Source of the DNA: Caprimulgus europaeus | Taxonomy: Eukaryota > Chordata > Aves > Caprimulgiformes > Caprimulgidae | Assembly: GCA_907165065.1 (NCBI GenBank) | Contig: OU015524.1 | Span: 32,391,295-32,455,294, forward strand | Reading direction: 5' to 3' | Length of the DNA stretch: 64,000 nucleotides | The notes under the pieces: model-generated | Told to the model about the DNA's origin: nothing | What the model saw: the letters and a program-made list of their open reading frames with translations, nothing else | Database searches by the model: none | Translations under genes and position numbers: made by a program | Shown here: one piece after another, positions 50,431 through 61,290 of the stretch | How the letters are laid out: every line of letters starts with the position of its first letter | How positions within the stretch are numbered: the stretch's first letter is position 1

Positions 50431-50470
50431 TATAGCACTTACCTGAGTTAGAGACCAGTGGGCAGGATTC

Positions 50471-51720
50471 CACGCCTATCTTAAGATGTCAAAATATAAA
50501 GTTCTGGTAATTTTCTACATCATATATTCTATGATGTCAACATTGTAAATATGTGTGTCTTTTCACACTCTGACAATATCCTCATGCTGACATGTTAACA
50601 TTTTAATGGCTAAGTTTCCTGAAAAATTTTCTCTCAGACACATTTTCAATTCACCAAGAACACAAAGCCAAATTTACATACCTATATGGTCATCAGCCAG
50701 ACTTTCCTGCAAAACACTTGCAAATATACTTTTAGAATAAATCAGAAGCCATTAATGTGGTTTAGGTATGGCCGTATCTTACAAAATGCACAGAATCCAC
50801 TCATTTGTAACGTCACACAATATTAAGATCTCAGAAAAGTACAACACCGTGTTCTTTATGAAAATATGGTTCAGCCATGGGCCCTAGACTGCAAAAAATT
50901 GGTCTTTAAATCAATCTGATTATAACCCATTTAGAAGGCTCCATTCCACTTTCAGAGTCAGCTGGAACTTTAACACTGACTTCACTGGGACCACAATCTA
51001 TCATCAAGTCAATATGGAAAATCAAGTAGCCAAAGCAGCATTTTTAACAGGTAATATATGATTTAAAGAAAGGAGAACAAGGTGTGAAAGAAATGAGAAC
51101 AGAGTGTGCATGAGAAAGTGTGAGAGACAGAGATATAATTACCAATAGGAAAAAAAAAGAAGTAGGTTTCTGAAGGTGATATTAATGAGAGAAATGAGAG
51201 GAGAATTTCCATATTTTGCCAGTGGAAAAATAAGGTGATTTTCTAATGGTGGTTGTTGAAACTCCATCATCACCAAGTGGAGTTTAGATAAAACACCTCC
51301 ATATAGAGGATAATGTCACAGTTGTGTCAGCATGGAGGATGGGATAGATAATCTATTCAGTACTTCAGCTCCCTCATTCTGCCATTCTATCAACTGTGTT
51401 CACTTCTCTCTTTTATGAGGTATATAATCATTTCATTGTAGTGTGAACTGTTAATCTCTTGCTACAGTTTCTGAAACCTGTGGAATTATTTTTTATGCAG
51501 TTTATATTTCAAATCTCTTCAGGGTTGGTTTGTGGCTCTATATAACTCTTTTTTCCCTGTATGAAGTGTTTCAAAAAACAAGACACGGTCACAAAATTTT
51601 CCTCTTACAGGATGGCTGTACATGTTCATTTGATTTTTATCTTTCTGAAGACAAACGTATCATCATATTCTCCCGGGAACTTGAAGTGAAATACTTGAAA
51701 TACTTTCTGTACATTTTATG
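50471..51720. other. Unassigned sequence
   Basis: No gene, repeat or notable motif recognised, apart from ordinary AT-rich content. Confidence 0.45.
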
Positions 51721-51905
51721 AAAGTTGCGATAACATTCATAGGGCTGAACCATAGCTATGTCTTTACAACCAAATGAAATCCAATGTTCCTCGTGCTCAG
51801 CAAGAGATTCATTAGTAGAGCATGAGTAGCTAATCTCAACAACTTGAGCTGAAGGATTCATGCCGCAGCTTGTCCCATTGGTGGGTCTGTAACCCAAGAT
51901 ATAGC
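51721..51905 (-). CDS. Candidate internal exon B of an unidentified extracellular protein
   Basis: On the minus strand CTTCCCTTTGGCAG, a good acceptor, precedes an open frame from 51905. The translation contains GYILGYRPTNGTSCG, VVEISYSCSTNES and ISFGCKDI before PYECYRNFHKM, giving several cysteines and two N-glycosylation sequons (NGT, NES). This looks like a folded extracellular segment rather than random translation. If exon A at 52044-52190 is spliced to it, both boundaries are phase 1 and the joined codon is Gly, across a 138-bp intron. The donor is unclear: ATGTACAG near 51722 or AAGTATTT a little further are possible, and the frame itself continues to a stop at 51637. I do not recognise the protein. 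It could be a chance opening or a decayed exon. Confidence 0.28.
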
Positions 51906-52043
51906 CTGCCAAAGGGAAGATATAATATAAGCATATTACTACTGACTATTGATGTTTACACAAAAATACACCCCCCTGCCCAAAATACCCCACTGTTTTC
52001 GCTTCCTCTAAGACACATATCCAAAGAAAAACAAACAAAACAC

Positions 52044-52190
52044 CTTCTGGATGTGAATTGTTAACTTTTGTGAAGATGCCCATGGGTGATGGCATTAATG
52101 TAGACACAGATTTCTTTTGAGGTAGCATCTGCGTATTTTTCAAATACTTTAGACTCTTCCCCACAACGCCTTGAAGAAAAGCCAATTCTA
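52044..52190 (-). CDS. Candidate internal exon A of an unidentified protein
   Basis: On the minus strand the acceptor CCTCTCTCTTTCTCAG is strong, with an unbroken pyrimidine tract. The segment then stays open for 147 bases to CCAGAAG|GTGTTT, a good donor. In the frame that would join exon B it includes ELAFLQGVVGKSLKYLKN and TLMPSPMGIFTKVNN. The exon would be symmetric (phase 1-1). Against this, using an AG three bases later opens a different frame ending in a stop at about 52064, and no other exons of the gene are evident nearby. The 138-bp gap to exon B is short for a vertebrate intron but possible. There is no recognised homology. Confidence 0.25.
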
Positions 52191-53010
52191 CTGAGAAAGA
52201 GAGAGGTTAAGACCCATTTGCATCTTGGTCTCACTGATTTTACTGAGAAACAATTGAGTTTTGAGTGTTTAGGCTTGCACAACTTTCCTAAGAGGACACT
52301 TATTACACATCTGAAGTAGATCCCAGAGAGCCTAAATAGAAACCTGTCTGGGCCAAAACCTCCTCTACTTCAGGCTCCACAAAGCTTTTGAGTGTAGCTC
52401 TGTCATAGTTAACATTATAGAGGTGGACAGAAAGTGGATTTACCCCCACTTATGATTTCTGTAGACTTTAAGAAATGGATCCTGAAGAGAAGACAAATGT
52501 AGATATTCAGCAGATTTGTCTTTCCAGCAATATGCTTATCATATAATATATGATGTGCTCTTTTAGGTTTTTTATATTATATATCTGTTTCCAAACATCT
52601 TATTCTATGTTGTTCTTTCTTTTATGACTTCTGAATGGGAGTCTTCTAGACTTACTTGGGATTCATAAAACAAATGCAACCACTTTTTTATCCTCTCTAT
52701 TTCTGGATCTCAACCAATTAAAAAAGCCCAACTCAGCATGTTTACATAGTGGTCCCTACTAGATGGGTATAGGGTACATAATCTCAGAGCTGAGCTGGTA
52801 TTTTGAATTGTTTGCAGTGTTCTATTTTTAAATTTAACCAGTCCTATTTGCTGTAAGTGGAAAATACACTTACTTAACCTACCCACCAGGAAGAAAATTC
52901 TGAACCTTTTATCCCTTTCTCTCAGCAGTTAAACTAACTAGTGTGACATGGCAGTGACTGTCATTGTGAATGTTCTGTCTCTGCCAGTTCTTTGACAGAG
53001 AAGACAAAAC

Positions 53011-53030
53011 TTTTTTTTTTTTTTTTTTTT
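53011..53030 (+). repeat. Poly(T) tract, 20 bases
   Basis: Twenty consecutive T with no associated retroposon recognised. Confidence 0.9.
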
Positions 53031-55959
53031 CCTTAAATACACTCGATGCTGGACCATATCCTCTTAAGAGTCTTCGTTAATTGGGAAAGAGACAGGTTTA
53101 TAGGTACAAAGCTTTGGTAGTGGGGTCAGTAGCCAATGCCATACATTACTATCAAAATTACTTCAGGGATAAATGAAGTGGGGAGAAAGAGAAGGTAAAA
53201 ACTCCTCAACAGCTAAGAGCAACAAACCACCTCTCCTCATAACCACGTGGGAAAAGCAGTGACAAGGCCACAGAAGAATGAGTGTCCCTCTCTGGGCAGT
53301 CTCTCCAGCACTAGCAGGCCAATATGGTGACAAACCTTCACCATCCTTGTTCTCCAGCACTTTGTACTTTCCACCAGGACCTGCTCCAGATTCTTTGGGC
53401 AGTTCCCATTGCTGATGCTCTCTGTGCTGCCTGGATCACACTTAGTTGGGCACAGGTATTGCACACAGATTGGCTGCTAAGCTTTTGTGCACCTGTTTCA
53501 CTGGATAATCCTGACCAGGTATCGAGATGACCACTCTTTTATTTACTATGTTGTTTTAAGTTTCCTTAACACACACTAAAAGCCATAAGACAAGGTTTAG
53601 GAAAGGCTCAGGAGGGGTGATTCACTGTGCTGGTAGCAATCACATCCTAGTAGAACCTGCCAAAAGATCAGTATCTGGGCTTCTGTCTGCAAGACCATGA
53701 GGAATATCATGTAGGAACAATATCAAAAAACAATAAGGGAAAAAGTATTGCCCTAGCAGCTCTGAAAAACCCTGCCACAGGAGCCTGGGTGAACAGGTAC
53801 AGTTGACACTGTGCAACATGCTCCTGAGCAATGCCTGTCTGCACAGTCTGGGATTCACGAGTGGAGGCCATGATGCTGAGATGCCTTTATTTGTACTGCT
53901 TTCATGGGCTGAGTCCTGACAGCTCTATATATGTAACACCAGTCTCAGATCAACAGTTTCTTCTTAATAGATTGTCTTACACGCCCTGCAAACTAAATGG
54001 CAATCTCCTACAACTCCCCTCATTACCTATTGATACTCTGTCTCAATGTCTGTGCTTCTGGGCAGAAGACACTGATAATCGGTTGCACATTTTGGTTTTT
54101 GCTCAAATTGGAGAAAAAAAAAAGTGCATTACACCTTTCTCCAGTGGAATTTGCTCTTGACTTTTCATTTTCAGCTTCATTTTATCCCAAAGAGGCAGGA
54201 AATACAAAGGGAAATTATCCCTTGGGGAGCAAGTCAATATATTTAATTTGCTCTCTAAGTAACAGAATATCAATCATCCATGGAACCTGTGCTATTCAGG
54301 TATATAACTTTCGCCCTTATAAATTCTTCTTTAAAATAAACCTTACCAAAAACAATCTACAAAAGTTTCAAAACAGTCATTTCAACGCAACAAATATGAG
54401 AAACAAATATGAGAAATTTTAGAAAGCTATAGCAATACTTTAATGCCCTCAACAATTTTCACAGGAAACTTAGATCAGCTATAATTTAACTGACATATTT
54501 AGTATGCTAGTAGTGAATTCTTGCAAAGTGTAGTAATTGATTTATATTTTAATCTATATACAATGACTGCTTTATGGAAATAGTACAAGTTGTTGGCTAC
54601 TCCTAAACTCATCCCTAGCAGTGGTAAACTTAAAAACACCCATACACATACATCACACACACCCCCCCCCCCCACCACCAGTTCCCTTTTCATCTTTTTA
54701 TATGAAATTAGCATAAGAATGAAAACACTGAATGCTGGTGATTTGATGATAAGCAATCTTAAATCATCTAAAATTGCAACAGCAGACTAGAGTTATTTTA
54801 TCTTTTTTTTGTTCTTGCTTAATGTTCTCCTGCTCGAAAAGGTTTAAGTGTCCAGTCAGAGTGAAAAACAATATCATGCAAAAAAGATGACTAATCCAGA
54901 ATTATCTTAATGAACCAAAATGAAAGTGTTGGATTATCTATAAGCAAAAAAATGTGTTTCCTGCTGTGAAGAAGTTCAAGTTTTGATAAAAGAAACATTC
55001 TGAAGAGGCACAGATATCCATGTACAATACTCACCACTAGAAAGCAAATGTTTGGTGATAGGCTTTAAAGAGAGGGAATTTTTTCAGAAGGAGTTAGTGG
55101 TTATTCCACTACTTAGTCAATGTTTACTCTGTAGGTAGCAATATTGTAGTGCTATTTTTGAGTGCATTTTAGAATTACTTTGTATCAACAATAACAACCA
55201 TGCACTGAAGTTTCCAGAGCAAGTAGCTTTCCTCTTAAGTCATTAGCACCCTGGAAATCTTGAAGACTGTAAAATGCTTCCTTGAAACAGCAAAAACCAC
55301 AGAGACAAAAAACAAACCAAAAGGGCAGGCCTCATTCAATCCCAACACACATGAAAAGGAGCGTAAGACACCTATGTAGTCATACGAATGTTAAATTAAG
55401 GTAAAACTAGATTTAAATAATCCTGATTATATTTCTATATCATGGAAAGGTTTTCCCTGAATCTGCATTCATCAGCATGTCTAAACGAGGCACAAGAAAG
55501 AAAGAGCTTTTGTAGGGTGTAACTGCTGGAAGGTGGAAGAAGGGTAGTTTATATCAAATTCCATGATCGATAAGGTGGACTTCTCTTGCATTTGTTTATG
55601 ATAGACATGATCATTCACTTCTTTGATGTTTGCAGATGGGTACCGTGGCGGATCTCAGAGTACCTTACCCTTTGATGGCCCTGTCATTGGAGTACAATGT
55701 ATTTCCTACTATCTATAACAGGGGTCTGAGATCAAGGAGTCCAGAAATCAGATTTAGCTTACTGGAACCTAAGCAAGACTGTTGATTGTATGATGCTTCA
55801 GTTCCTCCTCACCTCTATATGAAAAAGAATTAAAGGGTATTCAGAGGCAGAAGACAGTTAAAGTAAAAAGCCTGACTGCTTTGTCCTAGAGCACAAAATC
55901 TGTTTCTCATCTTCCCTTGCAAAGCCTGCTGCAGGCAACACAGCACAGGTTGGTTTTAA

Positions 55960-56100
55960 TTGTTCCTGCTGTTTGCCATAAAACACATTATGCCATTTTT
56001 CCAGCTGACTAATGGAAGCAGAAGCATGATTGATAAACAGATAAGCCAGGTTAATTGGCTTTATTTCAGCAAACATCAATTAATTAAATTAAACATGAGA
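55960..56100. promoter_or_regulatory. Candidate AT-rich regulatory block
   Basis: It contains GATTGATAAACAGATAAG, GGTTAATTGGC and CATCAATTAATTAAATT, giving clustered homeodomain-, forkhead- and GATA-like cores in repeat-free sequence. The call is speculative. Confidence 0.2.
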
Positions 56101-56561
56101 GGGAGGGCATCTGCTCACCGTAGTTCATCCTGGAGTTCCTCCTTTCCTTTCTCTGCCGATCATGAAAAACTACAGGGCTCCCTGGAATACCTCCAGGAGG
56201 GGCAATCTAATAACAAAATTATTTCAGAGTTGTCACATGGTCTGTATTCTTAACCTTTTTGCAATTCAGTCAGCTAAAAGAGGCATTCAACATAGTTAGT
56301 CCTTCATGATTCCTCAGCTCTCTCAGCAGGAATTGAAAAATTAAAATCTCCTGGAAAGGAAACTGTGAGCAATCTGTCTCCTACAGTTTGGCTTGCAGGG
56401 GTTTTGTTAATTTTCTTTTTAATTATGGTCTACAGTCACGGAAGACATTTATTGTTGAGGTTCATTCCTCTACCTTCTAATGCAAAACAAGGTTGGTAAT
56501 ATTTGTTGAAACATTATTTTTTATCACCACATCTGTTAGTCAAAACCGAAACTTTCCTTTG

Positions 56562-56581
56562 TTTTTTTTTTTTTTTTTTTT
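56562..56581 (+). repeat. Poly(T) tract, 20 bases
   Basis: Twenty consecutive T, followed by GCATAAAC. No associated retroposon recognised. Confidence 0.9.
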
Positions 56582-56999
56582 GCATAAACTTACTGATGAA
56601 AAGCTTTCTCAGAAGACATAGCCTTCCTTCCTTATTTTATTTTTTTATTATTATTTGTTTCTAGAGGTCTTGGTTTTGCCCTGTTACACAGAAGATAGAA
56701 AAATGAGATAGCAAAATAAATAGAATTGTCATTGCAGAATTTTTTGTAGTATGAAAACTCTCCTGAATCACAAAAGACACACACATAGACACACATGTAT
56801 GGTTGTATCCAATTCTGTAAATCTTATATACAACTCAATCTGTCACAAATTTAAAATCATAGAAAATGCAGAAGACAATCAAGAAATCATCTGCTTGAAA
56901 CCACTCCCCAAATTAGGTTCAAAATGCAAGTGCCATCCCAGACAGACACTGACCTGCTCTGATCCTAATTCACTGTTTACAGCCTGTCCTCCAAGATCA

Positions 57000-58020
57000 C
57001 GACACTTAAGTCACTCTTACTCCCTTCTAGCTCTTCTCCAGACAGCTCATGTCTCTCCTAAAGCGTTATAGATAAAAGTGAACATAGTGTACTCCAATCT
57101 AGAACTGATCACACTGGGAGGATTGCTTTTAATATTTTGTATGTGACATTATTATACATTCTTATATTGAATTTGCTATTTTCACCTCATTAAACTATAT
57201 TAGATTATTTTAGTTTGCCAGTCCTCTTGCCTCATTCCAGTGCCAATTATTCCCCAGTTCACTTTCGTGTAGCTGCGAATTCTTACTGAATCTCATTACT
57301 TCATCCTTGTCCTTATTAAGTTGTACCGTTTATTTCAACTCAATCAAAACGATCAAGATTTTTTAAAATTCTAAATCTGCCTTTCAGTGTGCTGCCACCA
57401 TGTCCCTTCTCTAGACTGGAATTAAATACAAGTGAAGTAATGGGACTATCTTTTCCATTGTCCAATTTGTTCATGAAACTGCTAGGTAATATCGGACACA
57501 AGAAAACCAGATGAGATCCTGCTGGATAGTATCTTTTCAGTTTACTCAGAAGCCACTGATTATTACTCCCACTTGTGCAGCTATTTTCTCTAGCCAAAAG
57601 TCTCTAACTTGGTTATGTGAACGCTGTTGAAGACAGTGTCAATAACCTGAAGATATCAGTATCTACTTCTTCTCTATCTAAAGGCCTGTTATCTGTCACA
57701 GGATGTAGTTTTATATGACTTGTTCATGAAAAAGACTTCTTGGTCATTTGTCAGCCCTTAATGGTTTGCCAATAGATTGATGTTCCAGTATTTCTCCAGG
57801 CATTAAAACTTAAACATCCTAGTAGTTTTCCAAGTCTCTTTTTCCTACCCTTTTTAAGGAAGGCTTTGTCTTTGCCCATTTCCAATCTTCTGGAACTTCA
57901 ATCACTATCCACACAATTTTGAAAGTGTTTGCTTGTAGGCTGCTGTACATACACTGCCCTTGCCCTACAAAGCTTTTTCTAGTACCAAGGTGTCCTGAGA
58001 AGTGAAGCTTTCTACACAAA
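57000..58020 (-). mobile_element. Ancient CR1-like LINE reverse transcriptase relic
   Basis: On the minus strand 57899-57822 translates to EVPEDWKWAKTKP then SLKRVGKRDLENY. This matches the invariant start of the CR1-family reverse transcriptase domain (usual form VPEDWKKANVTPIFKKG...NYRP). Downstream, scattered echoes persist through stops and shifts: a MPGEILEH stretch like the following SVPGKIMEQ block, NKDKDEVMRF, and far down LEYTMFTF with FRRDMSCLEKS, which recalls the C-terminal RPHLEY...YKRDMELLE blocks. The order is right and the spacing compressed. The copy is heavily mutated and old. It is not the missing part of the CR1 at 48600-50470, because it lies on the wrong side for that strand and is far more decayed. 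Limits are approximate. Confidence 0.6.
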
Positions 58021-59430
58021 AAGTGGCTTCATGCCACCTAAAGTCTTTCCGTCAGCTCCTATTAGTTCTGGTCTCATATGTGTCAATTTCTTACATCACA
58101 TACTACAGAGAATTTGAAAATTATAGTAATTATAGCAGTTAATCTGAACACATTAACACACAAAAGCAGAGAAACTCACAATATATGATCTCTACTTCAG
58201 CATTAACTCGGATGAATTACAAATATAACTCCTCTAGGTACAAATTATTAGCATAAATATTTAATTAAGATCTTGTTAACTGTTCTTTGGCCAGCTGTGA
58301 TGTAATGTTTGCCATTTTATGTACAAAATGGTATTTCCAGTCTTTTAACTCCAAACACTGTTCACAGTAGTAGCAATATGAGATCTATGACACACCTCAG
58401 CATAGTCCTGATTGCACACTCAAACAGGTACATATTGAACATGCACCCACATATCAACATGACCTTTTTATGTTGCTTAGCTCTAGTTTTACTGTACTTT
58501 TAAAATGCTTGCACTGTAGAGAGGAGACCTGCATCTGTATGTGAAATATTGGCTTATGTTTAAGCTAGAGCCTGCCATTTTCTCTGTGTCCATGTTGTTG
58601 ATCTCACAAGTTTTGTGTTTCATTATGGTGTGTCTGCAGAATTCTCAAAACACCTCCAGCTCAGGTATAGGAGTTACACATGGTATCTCTCCTTTTTTGA
58701 AAGGAGACTGGGACTGGTTTGTGTTTCCAGCACTGATCCTATAACATTGCTTTAAGGCTTTGGGAGTGAGGTGGTGATGAACAACAATTTTTTATGTTTA
58801 GCCATCTGTGACCTAGCTGCAGTACTAGTAGGAACACTTGAATCTGTGCTAATGAGTAATACAAACACAGCCTTTAAGACCTCAGCTATGCCTAAGAGTG
58901 GGTTAGCAGCCAATCAAGTGGGTTTGGTCTAAGACAAGTTTTGGTCCAAGCATCACCAGGCACAGAGTGCAGTGTGCAACCAGAGAGAACAGAGAGAGAA
59001 GAGTAGATTTACTTATGGCATTGTCACTTGGTGTCAGTTCAGCAACAGTTAATCTCATCAAAGCAGAAAAATGCAGGATCCCCTTGGTTTTTCATTGATT
59101 CAATAATTTTTCATAAGTTTTAAAAGCGTTTTGAAATCTTGGCTGAAATTCACTCTGTAGTTGATAAAGTTGGGGAAAAGTATATGAAAGGAACTTTCCT
59201 AATCCCTATGCTAGGCTGCCACGACACCTAAGCAATATTTTTGACCCATAAATATATCACAGGCTTTTCATCATGACCATGTGTCTTTGGAGCCTCACCT
59301 CTAGCCAGATCCAGCATGAGAGAAGCAGAAAGCAGATGAGCATGCAAAATGAAAAGGAAATAACCACAGTGAATTTAGTATATCCATATCTCTCTCTCAA
59401 GTGTTGTAGGCAGTCACTGGCTACTTACCG
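58021..59430. other. Unassigned sequence
   Basis: No gene or repeat is recognised. AT-rich, with several TAATTA-type cores near 58255-58270. Confidence 0.4.
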
Positions 59431-60200
59431 GTTTAATTAAATACCTAGGAAAAAATTGTAACAATTCAAGGCACAGTATGAGCAACAATTACATTAACCT
59501 TTAATAATCATCTTTTCCCTTTGCACTGTGGTAATGACCATATTAATTAGTAATGAAATTATTAAATATGAAAAGCATGAACAATGACATGAATTGCCGC
59601 ACATGTACACTTTTCAAGGACTAGCTGGCATCATGTCAAGCACACCTTGAAAGATGCATTCAGGGAGTTTTATTATTACTGCAGCCTCTGGGAACTGCAG
59701 GGATCCTGCAGCCAGGAGGGCTAAACTAATGGACTGCTGCTTTGGTAAAGTGAATGATATAAAACTAACACAGCCGGACTGTGCTCCCATCCTGGAAAAT
59801 GCTATGACTTTGACAGCTCTGCTCCTAGCTAAACTGTGTTCCTCTTCTCCGTGGAGATCAAAATCTCCCTTAATCCTGAAAATCATAAATCTCAAAGCAC
59901 AGCTGATCCTCTTGGCAGTCTCTTTAAAGTTGCAAGCACATAAGTGCAGCTTCAGTATTGTGAGAGATACCTCAGACTTAGGACATTCCAGGTGGATGCT
60001 CTTTGTGCACAGTAGAGTGTACATTATGCTGTACTGGACAGGTAAGCAAGAGTGTAAACTGAAGTATGCTTTTCTCACTCCTCCCACCCTAACATAAAGA
60101 GTTTTTGTCATCTCTCCCTTTCTGAAGTCTGCCACTCTAGATCCTTCATCATAATAGTTGTTCTCTGAAGAACTGCAGTAACTTTGCATGCCTTAATTAT
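59431..60200. promoter_or_regulatory. Stop-poor, repeat-free block; candidate conserved non-coding element
   Basis: The left part (59431-59600) is rich in ATTA cores, for example TTTAATTAAATACC and TATTAATTAGTAATGAAATT. The right part (59614-60189) is open on the minus strand for 191 codons and on the plus strand for 147 codons (59654-60097). Neither product shows a known domain, start context or splice structure. Simultaneous openness suggests constrained non-coding sequence or coincidence rather than a gene. Confidence 0.25.
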
Positions 60201-60534
60201 TCCAAGGGCTATAAACACTGTTCTCTAACAGAGGTTGTTTTCAGAGATTGGGTACCAAAATAAACAAATATTGATGTGATAATTGTGTGTGTATGCTAGC
60301 AGAAGGCTGCTGTCTGATTTCCTGACATTTACGAGGTCTTACAGTCCCATTTGAAACCATTAGAGTACTCATATATTGGCACAAAAGACAAGGGTTTGAC
60401 ACAGGATCAAGGGAAAAACTGCTCCTTTCTAGAAACAGGCATCTGGAGCCCAGGCTCGTTACCACACATGGTTTGAAATGTCACTAAACGCCTGTTGCAA
60501 GGGACCTGAATTGCTCCAGAAAACTCTGACACAG
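60201..60534. other. Unassigned sequence
   Basis: No gene or repeat is recognised between the stop-poor block and the first CR1 3' fragment. Confidence 0.4.
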
Positions 60535-60640
60535 AACAGTTCAAAGGCACCTTTGGAGGTCATCTTGTCTGTCCCACCTGCTCAGGCAGGGTCACCTACA
60601 GCAGGCTGCACAGCACCATATCCAGGTGACCAGGTACCAC
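60535..60640 (-). mobile_element. CR1 LINE 3'-end fragment, minus strand
   Basis: CACCTTTGGAGGTCATCTTG followed by CCTGCTCAGGCAGGGTCACC and TACAGCAGGCTGCACAG is the antisense of the CR1 3' tail region (usual sense wording CTCTAGGTGACCCTGCT, TAGATGACCTCCAGAGG). Only about 0.1 kb is left. It points away from the plus-strand CR1 fragment beginning at 60857. Confidence 0.75.
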
Positions 60641-60689
60641 TGGGTGATTTGAAGTCACTCCCCTGTCATCAATAAGATGATGACAGATT

Positions 60690-60852
60690 TACATGAACAT
60701 GACTAGAAACAAGCTTTGTCATTACAAGCTTTGCACAGCTGTAGTATTGTAGCCAATTAGGTTAATCTGAGCCGTGATCATTGCTAATTGAAAACTTTTC
60801 CCTGTATGCCAACAAGATGACTTGAAATATAGTCAGCATTATCATGGCCCCT
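60690..60852. promoter_or_regulatory. Candidate regulatory block between two CR1 fragments
   Basis: CTTTGTCATTACAAGC (SOX/homeodomain-like), CCAATTAGGTTAATCTG and CATTGCTAATTGAAAAC lie close together without repeat content. The evidence is compositional only. Confidence 0.2.
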
Positions 60853-60856
60853 AATT

Positions 60857-61290
60857 GAGGATGATCAGAGGGATGGAGCACCTCTTCTATGAGGACAGGC
60901 TGAGAGAGTTGGGGCTGTTCAGCCTAGAGAAGAGAAGGCTCTGGAAAGACCTTATTGTGGCCTTCCAACACCTGAAGGGGATCTACAGGAAGGCTGGGGA
61001 GGGACTTTTTACAAGGACAGGTAGTGATAGAACAAGAAGTAATGGCTTTAAATTGAAAGAGGGCAGGTTTAGATTAGATATTAGAAAGAAATTCTTCACT
61101 GTGAGGATGGTGAGATACTGGAACAGGTTGCCCAAGGAAGTTGTGGATGCCCCTTCCCTGGAAGCATTCAAGGTTGGATGAGGCTTTGAACACCATGGTC
61201 TAGTGGAAGGTGTCCCTGCTTATGTCAGGCGGGTTGGAACTAGATGATCTTTCAGGTCCCTTACAACCCAAACCATTCTATGATCTATAA
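60857..61290 (+). mobile_element. CR1 LINE 3' end, 5'-truncated, plus strand
   Basis: The translation from 60855 gives RMIRGMEHLFYEDRLRELG and LFSLEKRRLWKDLIVAFQHL, the conserved C-terminus of CR1 ORF2, then RLDIRKKFFTVRMVRYWNRL, LPKEVVDAPSLEAFK and a stop. The 3' UTR follows with GGTTGGAACTAGATGATCTTT and ends CATTCTATGATCTATAATT, the usual CR1 octamer-like tail in short form. The copy begins within ORF2, as expected from incomplete reverse transcription. TAATT occurs at both edges (60852-60856 and 61288-61292), a possible short target duplication, though CR1 often leaves none. The 108-codon opening is the intact remnant of the ORF2 C-terminus and is not a separate gene. Confidence 0.92.

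Larger units (their letters stand above)
48600..50470 (-). mobile_element. CR1 LINE, 5' part only, minus strand
   Basis: Reading right to left, the element gives CR1 ORF1 wording (about 50430-49430) and then the start of ORF2, an apurinic-type endonuclease (about 49130-48610). It then stops being CR1 near 48600: the expected linker, reverse transcriptase and 3' tail are absent and unrelated sequence follows. Normal CR1 insertions lose the 5' end, since copying starts from the 3' tail, so a copy with the opposite loss points to a later deletion or rearrangement. Frameshifts and stops in ORF1 show the copy is inactive. The 5' limit is where CR1-like wording fades, around 50470. Confidence 0.85.
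52200..56990. other. Unassigned 4.8-kb stretch
   Basis: It contains poly(T) tracts at 53011-53030 and 56562-56581 and a short poly(C) run near 54661-54673 after CA repeats. The part at 53180-53880 is somewhat GC-richer and may be an old repeat, but no family is recognised. The opening at 53997-54422 (141 codons, plus) is AT-rich without a domain. Confidence 0.4.

Noticed and set aside
53997-54422. 141-codon plus-strand open frame
   Set aside because: Lys/Asn-rich translation of AT-rich DNA ending in a repeated ACAAATATGAGAAA motif; no domain.
48600-58020. One CR1 copy split into the 48.6-50.5 kb and 57-58 kb pieces
   Set aside because: On the minus strand the reverse transcriptase piece would come before ORF1, which is the wrong order, and the two pieces differ greatly in decay.
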